Both the position numbers and the translations under genes were made by a program. Shown in pieces: positions 33,740 through 46,545 of a stretch of DNA of 64,000 bases; within the stretch, counting starts at the first letter, position 1; each line of letters starts with the position of its first letter. The stretch comes from Biomphalaria glabrata (taxonomy: Eukaryota > Mollusca > Gastropoda > Planorbidae), in assembly GCF_947242115.1 (NCBI RefSeq), contig NC_074712.1, forward strand, positions 45,451,838 through 45,515,837. The letters run 5' to 3'. Below the pieces are notes generated by a model. That model was given only the letters and a program-made list of their open reading frames with translations, made no database searches and had not been told where the DNA came from.

Positions 33740-35586
33740 TGTCGTGAATTTGCTTATTTGGATTGTCACCCCTTAGTGTTTGTTACACTTGTTAACCTGT
33801 GTACTGACCGTATTTCGTAGTCCATGTTGTGAACTCTACTATGTGTGTAGTTGTTTGTCATTCAGTGAAATAAAGCTTTGAATGTAACATGGTATTGTTA
33901 TTATTAAGTACAACAACTTGTCACAGACCAGCGATCCGTGTCCTTTATGTATTGTAGACAAAATAAAGGCAAGATCAAGAATGAGAAGATCCAAAGGTGG
34001 AGGTTAGAGCTATCCTGCTTTCACTATGACGTCGTTTACAGACCAGGTACACAGAACACTGCTGCTGACACTTTCAGCAGAAATCGCTACTTATCCGCAA
34101 TGACACGTAACGACCTAAAATTACTCCACAATAGTTTGTGTCACCCTGGTGTAACAAGAATGCTACATTTTGTGAGATCAAAAAAATCTACCTTTTTCCA
34201 CCGATGACGTCAGAACAGTGATCGACCAGTGCCAGTCATGTGCTGAACTTAAACCTCGATTCTTCAGGCCGCCAATAGGACAATTAATCAAAGCCACTCA
34301 GCCATTCGAAAGAATAAGCATAGACTTTAAGGGACCTCTCCCTTCCAACTCACGCAATAAATATCTGCTTACCATGATCGACAAATTCTCTAGGTTTCCT
34401 TTTGCCTTTGCATGCCCAGATATGTCATCTGCTACTGTTGTTAAATGCCTAAATGAGTTGTTCGCATTATTCGGGCTACCTTCCTATGTCCATACCGACA
34501 GAGGTACTTCCTTTATGTCTGCTGAAGTACAGAAGTACCTTAACGAAAGAGGAGTTGCTACGAGCAGGACCACGGCTTACAATCCTAGAGGAAATGGTCA
34601 AATAGAGAAACTGAACAGTACCCTTTGGAAAGCTATAACCTTAGCTTTACACTCCCAGGACTTGAGTACGTCTCAGTGGGAACTAGTATTGCAAGACGCG
34701 TTGCACTCAATTCGGTCACTTCTGTGTACGGCGACGAATAAAACTCCACATGAGAGACTCTTTGGATACTATCGCAGAAGTACTTCTGGAACATCCCTAC
34801 CAACGTGGTTAACATCTCCTGGCCCCGTGTTGTTAAAAAGAAATAATAGATCCTCTAAATATGACCCTTTAACAGAGGAGGTAGAGCTGGTGAACAGCAA
34901 CCCTCAATACGCTCTTATCAAAACATATACGGGCCGAGAAGAAACAGTTTCTTTAAGATTATTGGCGCCCAAAGAAAAAGACTGTTTCACAGAGAATGTG
35001 AGACCCCCTGTGCTGAGAGACAGTTCGTTCAGGAATGCGACACCCTCTCTTCAAAGCGAAACAGAAAACAACACAGAGAACTCTTCTCTGAACCCTCCTG
35101 TTAACTGAACAACCAAACCACCCCTATCGGGGGAAGTGGACCCGGTTGAAGCCCCGACTATCGAGTCACCAAGTAATGTTGTTAGTACTGATACTGATTG
35201 TACTAATACTGCCGATCCAAACTGCCGATACAACCTAAGAGAACGAAAATCAAGACCCAACTACCGGGTTTAACAGACTTATGTGTTTGATAAACAGTTT
35301 GCTATTAACCAGTATTGCAGATGTGTTTAGATGCTTATGTTTTATTAATCTTTGTATTTGCTTTGACTACCTGCTGTTGTGTTATATGTATAAAATTTAA
35401 ACGTGGGGTGAATGTCGTGAATTTGCTTATTTGGATTGTCACCCCTTAGTGTTTGTTACACTTGTTAACCTGTGTACTGACCGTATTTCGTAGTCCGTGT
35501 TGTGAACTCTACTATGTGTGTAGTTGTGTCATTCAGTGAAATAAAGCTTTGAATGTAACATGGTATTGTTATTATTAAGTACAACA
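33740..35586 (+). mobile_element. Short Ty3/gypsy LTR retrotransposon copy (fossil)
   Basis: Two LTRs of about 175 bases (33740-33915 and 35413-35586) begin tgtcgtgaatttgc and end agtacaaca. They differ at only a couple of places, so the insertion is recent. The 5-bp target duplication ctatt lies at 33735-33739 and 35587-35591. Between the LTRs only the RNase H tail (about 33940-34080) and the integrase (34218-35108, zinc-binding region and catalytic core) can be recognised. The inner part is far shorter than in a whole member of the family. The copy is broken. Confidence 0.88.
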
Positions 35587-35591
35587 CTATT

Positions 35592-37980
35592 AAAACACTA
35601 AACTAAAAGTCTAAAGACTAAACCATAATTTGCAAATAGAAAATCAAAACCTAATGAAATACTCTTCTTTACATTGGTGGTCAGACCTCCGTTACAGTAA
35701 TATACCGGCCTCATCCACCTTCAATGCTGTAGGCCTTATTATTGTCACAAAACATACTACCTTATGTCTGTTTGACTACATAGTTAACTTTTCTTTCCAG
35801 TAAATGAAAAAAACAGAAGAAAAGAAATAGGAAAATGCTCATGCACTAATAATAATGTTATTATTCTTTCTCATTATGCGCAGTCAAAATGTCAAAGCTA
35901 AACAGAGGTGCTAAAGGAGCTATATTTCCTTATTAATTTTCATTTAAAAATTTATTTTTCAAATGTTGCATATTTATGTTACAACAATTTGCTATAAATG
36001 ACCATTGACTTATTCATGAAAAATTAGCCAAATTCAAACTTGATTACTACAGGTGTTGCTATTCAAATCCAATTTTACGTCGATGTTTATTTATGAAATA
36101 AAGAATTTTGATTGGTAGCTTCTGGCCACATGTTGTTGTTTTTTTTTTTACACCAAGTTGAACTGATAAACAATGAAAGCCTCTAATCGATAGGACACTT
36201 TTTGTTCATAAGATACTGTCTTTTCTGAAACTGAATGGTGCATTATGGTATTTCGAAACCAAAAATGTCATATTAAGAGCTTTCATAATAACAGGTTTCA
36301 TATAGATGTCGAGAAAGGCTTCCAAAATATTGAGTAACTTTATAATTTAAAGTAACTTTACTTTATAATTGTAAATAAAATCTCTTAAACATAAACTCTG
36401 GCTTTTTTTTTTCTGTTAGCTGGTAGAATACTTTCTCTGTTTACATTTTTTTAACAAGCATCCTCAATGAATCACACAATAAATCCTTGGATTGGTATAA
36501 TGATTTCATCTAATGGGGAAACAAATGTTGGTTGCTTCAATAATTTTAAGCTTCAATTTAAAGATAAATATTGAGTATAAAACTTTTCATTATGTTTCGT
36601 TACAAAGTTTATATCAACTCACTCTGTTTCTCTGTCTGTCTGGTAAAAAGTGTGTACAGGTTATTCCTCTCACACCCATTCTCTGATCAAGCTGAAACTT
36701 CACACAATAATTCATTGACGTAGACAAGACATGAATCATTTTTTTTTTTAAAGTAACCTATTGGGCACTTTATTACTGGTAATTCATAACAAGGGAAACT
36801 AATACTTCAGTATTCACAGATATGGCTAACTTTGATGGGTTTAGTCCCCTTAAATAATTGTTAACACTATTTCTTCTCACGCATTCACCAACAAGTTGAT
36901 ACTTTAAAAAATTATTTATTGTACCTATCAAATCAATAAACAAAAATACTCATTTAGTCAATTAATTATTGGTAATAAATTATTTTGCTTGAGATCAAAT
37001 AAGGGAAATAACTTGTACATTATTGGTAGATATAGTTTTAAGGACAGAGTTCTTCCCCTTTAAATAAGTTTTTGTTTTGTTTTTTTTAAAAGGATTTTTT
37101 TATATTTTGCTACTTTTATTATCTCAATGATAGTTCTTTTTATTATTCAAGATTTAAGTAGTGCTAAGTTAAAGATTAATGTCAAATTGTTGATTTATTT
37201 TAATTGTGTTTCAGTTGTAACAATAAGTTAGAGTTGTTCCATGTCCTCTAATAATATAATGACTTCAAAATGAATAAAGCACAAGCAAATCCAGAAATAG
37301 AAATTCAGAACACTTCAATAAATAGATCTAAATCCAATAATAATAACTTCACTAACCCAAGATGATGTTATTTGATCAATTCTATTTGTATTAGTTAAAT
37401 AGGCTAACTCTAGCTTTATAATAGGTACCATCCCCTTTTTAGTCCTTTGTTATTATTATCATATGCTTTTTAATTTTTGACAGTGCCTCTTGATTTACAA
37501 ATTATTAAATCATTTTTCCAACACACAGATATACAACAGAGACATGTTAATTATATTTATACTGTAGTGGTTAGAAAAAAAATATATTATTTTCTTCTGT
37601 AACATGCCCAAAGTGGTTATCTAGATTTAGTGTTTGAAAACTTCAGGCTAATTAAATGTTTCCTTAATAATTTACACAATTAACATTAAGATTTATTATA
37701 TTACTTCATGTGAAAGTCTCTTATCACAGTCACTCTTTTTTTACCCACTAAAATGATGGCATTTTTTTTTTTACATTTAGTTACTATCCTTTGTGTGTGT
37801 GTTTTGGGGGGGGGGTGCATTAAAAAGTGGTAATGAGAACAGATTACATTTACATAAAATTACATAGAAAATAGTAATGACTCATATCTGAATGTTTAAG
37901 AAATGATGGGCTTGTATATTTTAAATACAGGTATATATATTATATTATTTTCTTCAAATATTTTTTTCTGACTTAAGCAG
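35592..37980. other. Region upstream of GGPS copy 2
   Basis: No host coding frame. Bases 36620-36830 (ctgtctgtctggtaaaaagt, then acacccattctctgatcaag and ctgaaacttcacacaataat) have the look of a dispersed snail repeat, but no second copy lies in this window to prove it. The promoter and untranslated first exon of copy 2 should lie here, since the ATG exon starts right after an acceptor (taagcag|gtATG). Confidence 0.45.
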
Positions 37981-37982
37981 GT

Positions 37983-40900
37983 ATGGATTCTTCACTGTCA
38001 GAGGTAGAAAATGATGAAACAAAGGATAAACATGAGCAGGTAAAAGATTTTCTATTTTTATCTATTACTTTTTTTTTATTTTTTCAATATTGGCAGGGTT
38101 ATGATTCTGTTCTTTATTATTTAAAAAAAAAACTTTGATGAAATTAATTTAATAGTGCAATACTTTAAGCTACTCGACCGAATCAAAACAAGATAGATGC
38201 TGTGTGTGGATATTTGAAGCCTAATTCATCATTCCTGCAATTTCATGTTGAAATTACATTTTTTTTTTTCATTTAAATTGTTCAAGATTTGATTTAGATA
38301 ATAATATTCAGACATTTTACAAATTTGCTTTACTTTTATTTGTCTTTAATCATGGATAAAATGTTCTTGTAACTGGTATGTCATGATCAGAGATGAATCA
38401 GTTTGCACATATGTATCACTTTTATCCTTCATTGCAACTTAGAATTATGTTCTTCAGCTACTGTCTGTTAATTTCTCACTACATGTTGGAAACTTCTCTC
38501 TCTAAGCAGCAATTTAAAAATTTTAATATAATGTAAATATAATGAATTTCTTAGTGCTTTATAAGTTAGTAAATTTTCTAAACTAAATTTAAAAACAAAT
38601 ATTTTTGTATCCTCAGATTCTAATGGAACCATACAAGTATATAAGTCAAATACCAGGCAAGCAAATACGTACTCAACTTGCTGTGGTAATGATAAGTTCC
38701 TTATATTGGGTGTTTCTATTTGGATTTGTTACTCAACTTCAAATTTATAGAACAAGCAGTGTTTACACTAGGGGTCTCAGATTCAATTCCAATAAAAACT
38801 AGGAATTTTAATCTTTAGTATGTACAGTTCATTGAATCTGATATTTGTTCTGCTGTCTACAAATTATTATTTAAAAAAAACAAATTAGGTTTACATCACC
38901 CAATGGACAGATTTATTAGGAAACTTATACTTACTTTCCTTAAAAAAAAATATTTTTTTTAAATATTTCATATTGTAAACACTGCCTGTTCTATAAAATA
39001 TATAACAAATATTATATTATATTATTTATATTCTAATTCTGTTGTTTTTTCTTTAGGCTTTCAACTATTGGTTAAAAATACCAGTTGAAAAACAACAAAT
39101 TGTTTCCGAAGTAGCACAAATGTTGCATAATGCAAGTTTAATGTGAGTGTTAACTAAAGATTGATTTTGCTTTAAATTGAAGAAAAAATAAACCACAGCA
39201 ATATTTAATTTTTGTTTCAAATAATATTTTGATGTATATGTTACTAGACTTGTTTGTGTATTTATATTTCAGTGTTGATGATATAGAAGATAATTCCAAA
39301 TTAAGGCGGGGTATTCCAGGTAATATCTTTTCTTTTACAAAGTAGTTTTCACTAGAGAGAAAACTTAAATACTTAATAATAGCTGTGTAAATAAAGTTTT
39401 ATGGCTATTTAGCTTCTTATTTTTAATTTTGGCCAAAAGGATCAGGCAACAACAACAAAAAAAAGAAAACCAATTCACTTTATACATGAAACATTTTTGG
39501 ATTAAGTGATTGAGTGTGTATGCATATGAAAGCATTAGGGAGATTATCATCAAACTCTATTTGAGCTAGGGCTTGAGAGGCTCAAATCCTCTCTTGTAAA
39601 AGCCCTGGACAGAAACTCTGCTGCTGTGCATAGTGCATGTTATGTCACCTTAGAGGTCAAGAACATTTGTGATTTCCCAGACCTGTAGAATAAAATTAAC
39701 AAGTATGGGGCAGTTAAAAAGAATAGAAAATATGGTTTCCTCTTCCTCCCCACAGTGGGGGCATAGTGAGTGAAAAGCAATAAGAAGATGAAAATGTCTT
39801 CCAATAAATGTGGGAATCAGCTTAATTGAAAATAACTACTTATACATTTTTATTTGTTCCAGTTACACATTCCATTTTTGGTGTTGCACAAGCAATCAAT
39901 TCAGCCAATTATGTTTACTTCCTGGGGTTAGAAAAGCTATTTTCTCTTGGAAAGTTGGAAGAAACATCTAGAATATTTACAGGTAAAAAGTTTTACAACA
40001 GTCGAGATACTTCCTTAGTAAGTTGTTTGAAATTTATCATAAATATAGTTGTTTTTGTTTTTTCCTGGCTGTTTATGATATTTTTGTTTCATGTTTGATT
40101 TACAGAACATTGTCTAGAACTTCACAGAGGTCAAGGGATGGACATTTATTGGAGAGATGCAGTAATCTGTCCTACTGAAGACGAATACAAGTTAATGGTA
40201 TTAAGAAGTCAGTGTTAAACCCTTGCTTTAATATTGTTTTGTTCAGTGATTTGAAAAGTCTGTTGGGCAATGGATATTATTTCCAATTAGATCAGCTGCA
40301 AGACTTTGACAAACACAAAATTTTACTTCTTCATGCTATTCCCTTTTATTCTAATTTCAAATTAACTTCAAAACTTTGTGTTCCTAATAAACAATGCAAA
40401 TGCTATTAAAGGGAAAAGGGCTAAGACATTCAAACAAAATAATTATTTCACTTTTTGTCCAGCTATGGATACAACAAATGATTCCATATTTTTTGTTTAA
40501 AGAACTGTTCACATTTAATGTTTAAAAAGCAAGATAAAGTTATCAGTCTTGGTTTTCAAAGGTTCTGTCAAAAAAAAAAAGAACTCTTTGGTTTATTATT
40601 TCCTAATTGATGTTTACATTATGTGAAATTTTGACTGATGCATTCTAAATTGTTTGAAAATAAAAATAGTGTGCTTTGTCAGTTTGTAGAGGACTGGCCG
40701 AAATGGAGGGTCCATCACCATAACATTTAAGCAGAATACACCTTATAAGCTTGTGACAAATGTTTCTCAAAGGACATAACATTTGATAGTATCTGAGATA
40801 CTGCTTATTTCTAAGTTCATAAAGTTTTTGTACTTGCATACTTGTGCTAATTTTATGTAAATAAGTTAATGATAATTAAGTTCATTCAACTATAGAGAGA

Positions 40901-43900
40901 CTGTGTCACCTTATTTATGAATAGATGAAAACACACATATGTCACTTTGTGGAAGTAAAGATCTCACTGGGTTGTATTTAAATCTATTTTGCAAGCTAGG
41001 TGTAATTAAGATGTGTGGTGCATACATACATTCACACACACCATTTATAGTTTGTCTCATTTTTTTTTCATCCTGGGTGTTCAAACTTAGTATTTATAAA
41101 ATGAATGATGATAGAAACAAGTTTTACAGCCACTGTTCTGAATTCTTAATTATGTTTGTGACCTATCAAGGTGGACTTGCTTTCTTATAGCATGGCCTCT
41201 ATGCTCATTAAATGTGTATGCATTCTCATTATCTCTTATACTGTACTGTAGTTATTGAAATTTTTTCTTTATACAAGGCATCTCAAAAGGATTACATTTT
41301 TAGTTCACTTTTTATTTTAATAGAGCAAATATGGGGGGGGGGGGGGGGGGCAGAACATTTTTAAAAAAAAAATTTTTTACTCTAGCCAAGGCCTGTCCTA
41401 ACAATTGCAGGGCCCTAAAGCGAAACAAATTGCGCTGGGCCCAGTCTGGGTAGGGATAAGGATAATAAGTGAAAATTAAGATTTAGTATTAGAAAAAAAA
41501 TTGATTTGACATTTTATTCATTCTTTACTAAGTACAATATTACGATCAAATAAACTTTACGAGCCTTGCGTGTAGCGAAGTCATACAGTATATCATCAAA
41601 ATTCTGTTTCCGACATCTATCACGCTCAAAAGCAATAGCAAGTATTGCCGAATCGTTCAATTTATCTTCATTAATTGTTGACCTGAAGTAATTGAATGAC
41701 ACCCCAATATGACCATTTGGTCTTTTTTTCAGGAGATTTTTAAGATTTCAGGAGATTTCTACGAACCCATGGAAAATCAGGAGGCCCCGGGAAACCATGT
41801 AATATAAGTTATAATGGTTTAATTTAATAATATACACCTAGAATTAGTGCAGTGCCTATGAAAGTGCGGGGCCCACTGCGGTCGCCTAGGTTGCAGTGGC
41901 GTAAGACCAGCCCTGACTCTAGCTTATAAATAAATATTTTCTTAAATTTTTTTTATCTCATTGTTGTTGTTTTTATTATTAGAAACTGGTGCATTGTTTG
42001 GGCTTGCTGTCAAATTAATGCAGCTTTTTAGTACAAATAAAAGGTAATTTTTTTCTCATAGATAACTTAAAACTGTTTATCAAAAGGCAAGTATAAAAAA
42101 AAATTTCTGAAATATAATCTTTTTTTTTTTTTCGTTTCCATTCATGCAGTGATCTAAACAGTTTACTAAGGCTGCTGGGACTTTACTTTCAAATCAGAGA
42201 TGATTATGCCAATCTTTGTTCTAAAGAGGTAAATTTAACTTTCCTTCACACTAAAAAAGCAAAGTGTATTACTTTTATGTGATATGTTTTGCAACTTAAA
42301 AATTTAATTAGTTTAAGAAAATTTTATGTGGATCTAGAAGTTCACTTTCATCTTCAGCATATTTGGGAACATTCTCAATTTACTAAATAACAGCCCAAAT
42401 ACCTATATTTGATTTGAAAACTCTTAGTTGAATACGCTAGCACTCTAATAATTCATGCTCCATAATGTACTTTTAACACATTCAAAAGTGCAAAGAAAAG
42501 CTTCTTGTTTTTTTTTTTACTAATGAAGTTTTATTTTTGAATTTGTGTTTTCCATCAAGTGGTTGAGTTTAAAGGATCTCCCTCGACTAGTTTATCGCCC
42601 TTTGTAGTATCATCAACCTTGTTCTACCTAACATGGAATTAAACTCAAAGCTCTAACAAAAGGGTTACTTCTAAGGTGGTAGCAGCTCTCACAATCTGAG
42701 ATATCACATTTTGAAATAACGTTTTTGAAAGTTTCTAACCAATGTTCTTTAATATTTGTTATGTTGAATGGTAGAGAACATGGCCTGAGTTTGAAAGTCT
42801 TGAGCCTCACAAAATCTGGTTGACAGATTAATTGTGTTCTAAGTAGAGAATAAATATTTAAGGCCTCAGAAATTTTGAACACAACATCATTGATGATGCT
42901 TCTTGATACTTTTTTATCTTTGGATATATAATTATTAAAATTGTTTTCTTAACAAGTATGAAGCTAACAAGAGTTATTGTGAAGACATCACAGAAGGAAA
43001 ATTTTCATTTCCGCTGATTCATGCTATCAGAAGTAACCCAAATGACAATCAAGTCCTCAGTATCCTTTTCATATGTGTATAGATTTTAGTTGTATTAGTC
43101 CTTTTTCAGGATCTAAATTAAGCATTAGATGTTGCAAAAAGAAAAATTTGGAAAAGAAAAGGTAGTTTAAAAAAAACAACTTTTTGTTTGAATCTGATTT
43201 ATTTTACACAGTTTTTCATACCATTTTAAATGGGAGCTATTTGATCATTTACAAGCAGCATATGAAGCCTAACACACTAATCTAATTCCATTCAATCAAC
43301 CTGAATTTTAAAAAGGACTTTTCTCCTATTTTGAAGTTTTACTGCTGCCTATTTATTCTTAAGTTCAGATTGTTTAAATATTTTTATTTCTACTCAGCCT
43401 GTCAGTCTTCCCTTAGTCTCTTGGACCTTTGGGGCATACCTATATGTCTACCTCCATTCTCTGATTTTCACATTTTTTTTAGGCCCATCAATTCCCTTAT
43501 GTTGTCTTGCTAGTGTTTCTTTTGATTATTTTTCTTTCTGCAGGAATGTCTTTTCTTCTGGAACAAATTAGAAGTAAAATATATTTCTTATGACATGCTT
43601 TTTTTAAAAAATTATGTTTCCAAAGCATCTTGAATTGGCTTTGGTTAAATTACCATTTCAGTTTTATAATTGTATTAATTTTTTTTTTTGCAAATGTTTT
43701 TAAAAATAATACATAATTGCTGGTAATTTTTATAACTTTTTAGTGCTGGTATCTTCAATTTTTTCATTTTGTTGTCCTTCACTTGTGAACAAGGTATCCT
43801 GAGACAAAGAACAACAGACAATGATGTGAAAAAATATTGTGTGCAATACTTGGAAAAAGTGGGAAGTTTTGATTATACAAGAAAAGTCCTTGCAGAACTA

Positions 43901-44404
43901 GAATCTGAGTATTCAAATGTTTTAATGTTATTTTTAAATGAATAGTTCTTTTAATATTATATTTCTCAGAGTCCACAAAGAATATTTACTTGATACCTTT
44001 ACTTAAACAATGTCAACATTTACTTGATACCTTTACTTGAACAATGGCAGCCATGAGATGTGTGGCCGAGTGTCATAAGCTGCTTTTCTACCTATCAAGG
44101 GGGTTTAAGCTAGAATCCTGACTTAAGCAGAGTTGTGTGTGCTGAGTGACTGAAGGTAGAACAGACCCCCCCACACACACATATCACTCCTAAATACCCC
44201 TTCCCCACCTCACAAAAGCATAATGTATTTATTAACTTCTTTTTATATTAAAAGGTTAGATATTATTTTCATGTTTTATACTTAAAAAGTTATTTTTTAA
44301 TCTGCAGATTGCTGCAAAATATTGAGTCTTTGGGAGGAAATCCATATTTAAAGGCTATTGTACTAGAGCTCAGGAAGATCTACTCCACATCAGAAGATTG
44401 CTAG
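37983..44404 (+). CDS. GGPS1: Geranylgeranyl diphosphate synthase (copy 2)
   Basis: Type III trans-prenyltransferase that adds isopentenyl diphosphate to farnesyl diphosphate to make GGPP for protein prenylation and other isoprenoids. Coding exons: 37983-38039, 38617-38685, 39057-39142, 39273-39319, 39863-39982, 40106-40207, 41983-42043, 42150-42228, 42957-43059, 43794-43908 and 44308-44404. Their 936 bases give 311 residues. All active-site elements are intact: GKQIR (33-37) and H66 with R83 for isopentenyl diphosphate, DDIED (73-77) and R82 for the allylic substrate, K161-T162, Q195, the second Asp-rich motif DDYAN (198-202), K212 and K222. The product-length wall Y105-F106 is kept. Exon lengths and phases equal those of copy 1 except in the last exon, so the pair arose by tandem duplication. 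Introns have diverged almost completely, so the event is not recent. Likely the housekeeping copy. Confidence 0.95.
39590..39830 (-). mobile_element. LINE fragment with zinc-knuckle end
   Basis: In intron 4 of copy 2. On the minus strand a frame reads [19 protein letters not shown], the Cys-rich segment found near the end of many LINE proteins (CxxCGxxEETxxHxLxxCP), with the usual His replaced. Short and decayed. Confidence 0.6.
41387..41915 (-). mobile_element. Short hAT element with transposase C-terminal piece
   Basis: Lies in intron 6 of copy 2. The perfect 8-bp duplication actctagc flanks it at 41379-41386 and 41916-41923. Ends are CAAGGCCTGTCCTAA and the complement of CAGGGCTGGTCTTAC, imperfectly inverted. 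A minus-strand frame at 41514-41702 reads [20 protein letters not shown] and then [16 protein letters not shown]. This is the tail of the hAT dimerisation region (usual form RSTMxxxRLNxLALxxIE). It is therefore an internal-deletion derivative of a full element. Confidence 0.85.
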
Positions 44405-44628
44405 AACAATATAGTTTTATTTCAGATACATTATTTATTGCTCTGTTCAACATTTTCCGGGTTCATAGAAGGCCCAAATATTAAAAAAACATTTTGATCA
44501 TTGACTGTTTTTAGAAAAAATGATTAATATGAAATTATATTTTAAAAAAATGTGTTATCTGTTTAAGCCATTTTTTTTTAAGATTGATTCCTGATATTTT
44601 TTTAAATATTGGTTCAATTATCTCACTT

Positions 44629-44634
44629 AATAAA
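44629..44634 (+). terminator. Polyadenylation signal of copy 2
   Basis: AATAAA in the context cacttaataaagctg, 225 bases after the stop codon. It is the first canonical signal downstream. Confidence 0.5.
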
Positions 44635-44764
44635 GCTGAAAACTTGCCGTCTCCAATGAACTTTTCAACTATGCTATGCCTTGCTCTAATTTTAATCATC
44701 TCTATGGTATCTGCTTGATTACATCACATTATGGTCTACCCCTTTCCTCGCAACAAAATATCTA

Positions 44765-44910
44765 GTCCCTATGTTTTAATCATTTAGCCTCTATGTTTTA
44801 ATTATTTACCTCTGTCTAAATCATTTAGCTTCTATGTCTTAATCATGTAGCCTCTATGTCTTAATCATGTAGCTTCTATGTCTTAATCATGTAGCCTCTA
44901 TGTCTACATT
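44765..44910. repeat. ~23-bp minisatellite downstream of copy 2
   Basis: About six units of the form ctatgtcttaatcatgtagc, the last four nearly identical (44825-44905). Confidence 0.85.
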
Positions 44911-46387
44911 TAGTTAATTTTGTCCTGCTCTTGTTACATTTCTCAGCAATGAAATTTGATACATGTAGTGCTGGCGTAGTTATCACCTCTTTTGTGAATG
45001 GAGATCCTGTTCATTTATATGTTGGAAGATTCAGACAAGTAGTCCTATATCTGAAACGGCCAATATGTCGTTTTTCATTGCCTTTTATTTTGATGTGTGC
45101 TGGGATCCACTCTTGTGATTATTTTTATTAGTGGAGATGGGAATGAACAGATTCATGATGTTCTAACCCTTCAGTAGGCCAACAATAAATGATTAATTTT
45201 ATCATAAGCATCTGAACATACAATGACATATTTTACAGTTAAAAGGAATTAGAAAAAAAGTTTTAATTTTAATGAATCTTTGTTATTTAGCTGTAATGGA
45301 TGTCAGGATGTTATGGATATAAATGTTTATATTATATGCTAAAAAAGAGATGCACTACTAGATGTGTCAGAGAAAGATAGATGTGTAAATAATAACATTA
45401 TTATAGTCTGAAAATAAAGACCAAACTGTAGAGGTATGTTTGCATATACTTTGGCTCAAGTAGGTTTTTGAAAGTGTTAGTAACTCTGGCCCTTGAAGTT
45501 TGAGTGAACCCTGACATATACAAATCTGAAATGTGACAATGTTGAACAAAATCATCAACTTCTACTTTTTAATCATAATTAGTTTTATTGATAATGTTCT
45601 AGAATGATACCCATCACTGAAAATCAGACTACCATATTGTTTCATTTGGTCCAATAACCTTAACAAAGAGAAAAAATGAGTATTTTTTAATGAATTATTT
45701 GTGTTTGTTAATTTTATCATAATTGTCTTCTTTGTTTATGTTATTTGTAGTGGTATTAAAACAGATTAAATAATAGCCAAAGTGTATCTTCACTGTGTTT
45801 GGCAAGATTGGAATAAAAAAATTACAACAATTTAGCCAAAAAAAAAACTTTGTAAGAAGCTGCAATTTTTTTCATTTAATAATCACTAAAATTTTGACTT
45901 TTAATTGTAATAGTCACATTTAATGTAGAGTATATCAATAAAATTTTAAACACAGCTATTTCTTTTTAATACATTTTCTTTTTCCATTATATCTTAGTGG
46001 ACTAGTAGTAAGAAACAGTTGAAAACTATCATGATCTAAACATTTCACTCAGTCACTAGTAAATTGTGATGTACTAATTCAATGTTAAAGATTATTGGGT
46101 TTTGCATGACCTAAACTGTTATGTCCACTAATCAGTGGATGTGACTTAAATTGAAAACTAGTCTGCATTTTCATTTCTCTATTTAATGTTGATCTTGTAC
46201 AATTTTGTTCTGATATGGAAGTTTCTATGACAGTAAGTTTATTTATAATTATTAGGTTAATGTATGCTTCTGCCTTGTTGACTTAAAAAACAACAGGTAT
46301 TTCATCTACTTTTATTTTATACAAACCCTGTGGATTAATTTTGCAAATTGTTAATTGTAACTTCATCATAAAATTCATTTTACAAAT

Positions 46388-46545
46388 CTATGATTGCTCC
46401 TTCTTTCCTAATGCCATTAGAGCATAGAACTCAGCCAGGAAAACCAGAGACTTAGCAGAATAATTAGGATTAGACTAACACATAAATGCATTGGATGTAA
46501 TTATCTTCTCTTTTGAAGGAACATCTGTAATTCAGAAGATAATTG
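46388..46545 (+). mobile_element. LINE 3' end (family A)
   Basis: Reads ctccttctttcctaatgcca, ttagagcatagaactcagcc, aggaaaaccagagacttagc, then tttgaaggaacatctgtaa. It follows 7340-7500 with deletions. Confidence 0.7.

Noticed and set aside
38686-38802. Extension of the copy 2 exon 2 frame
   Set aside because: Intron read-through after the donor at 38686. Exon 3 at 39057 continues the family alignment.
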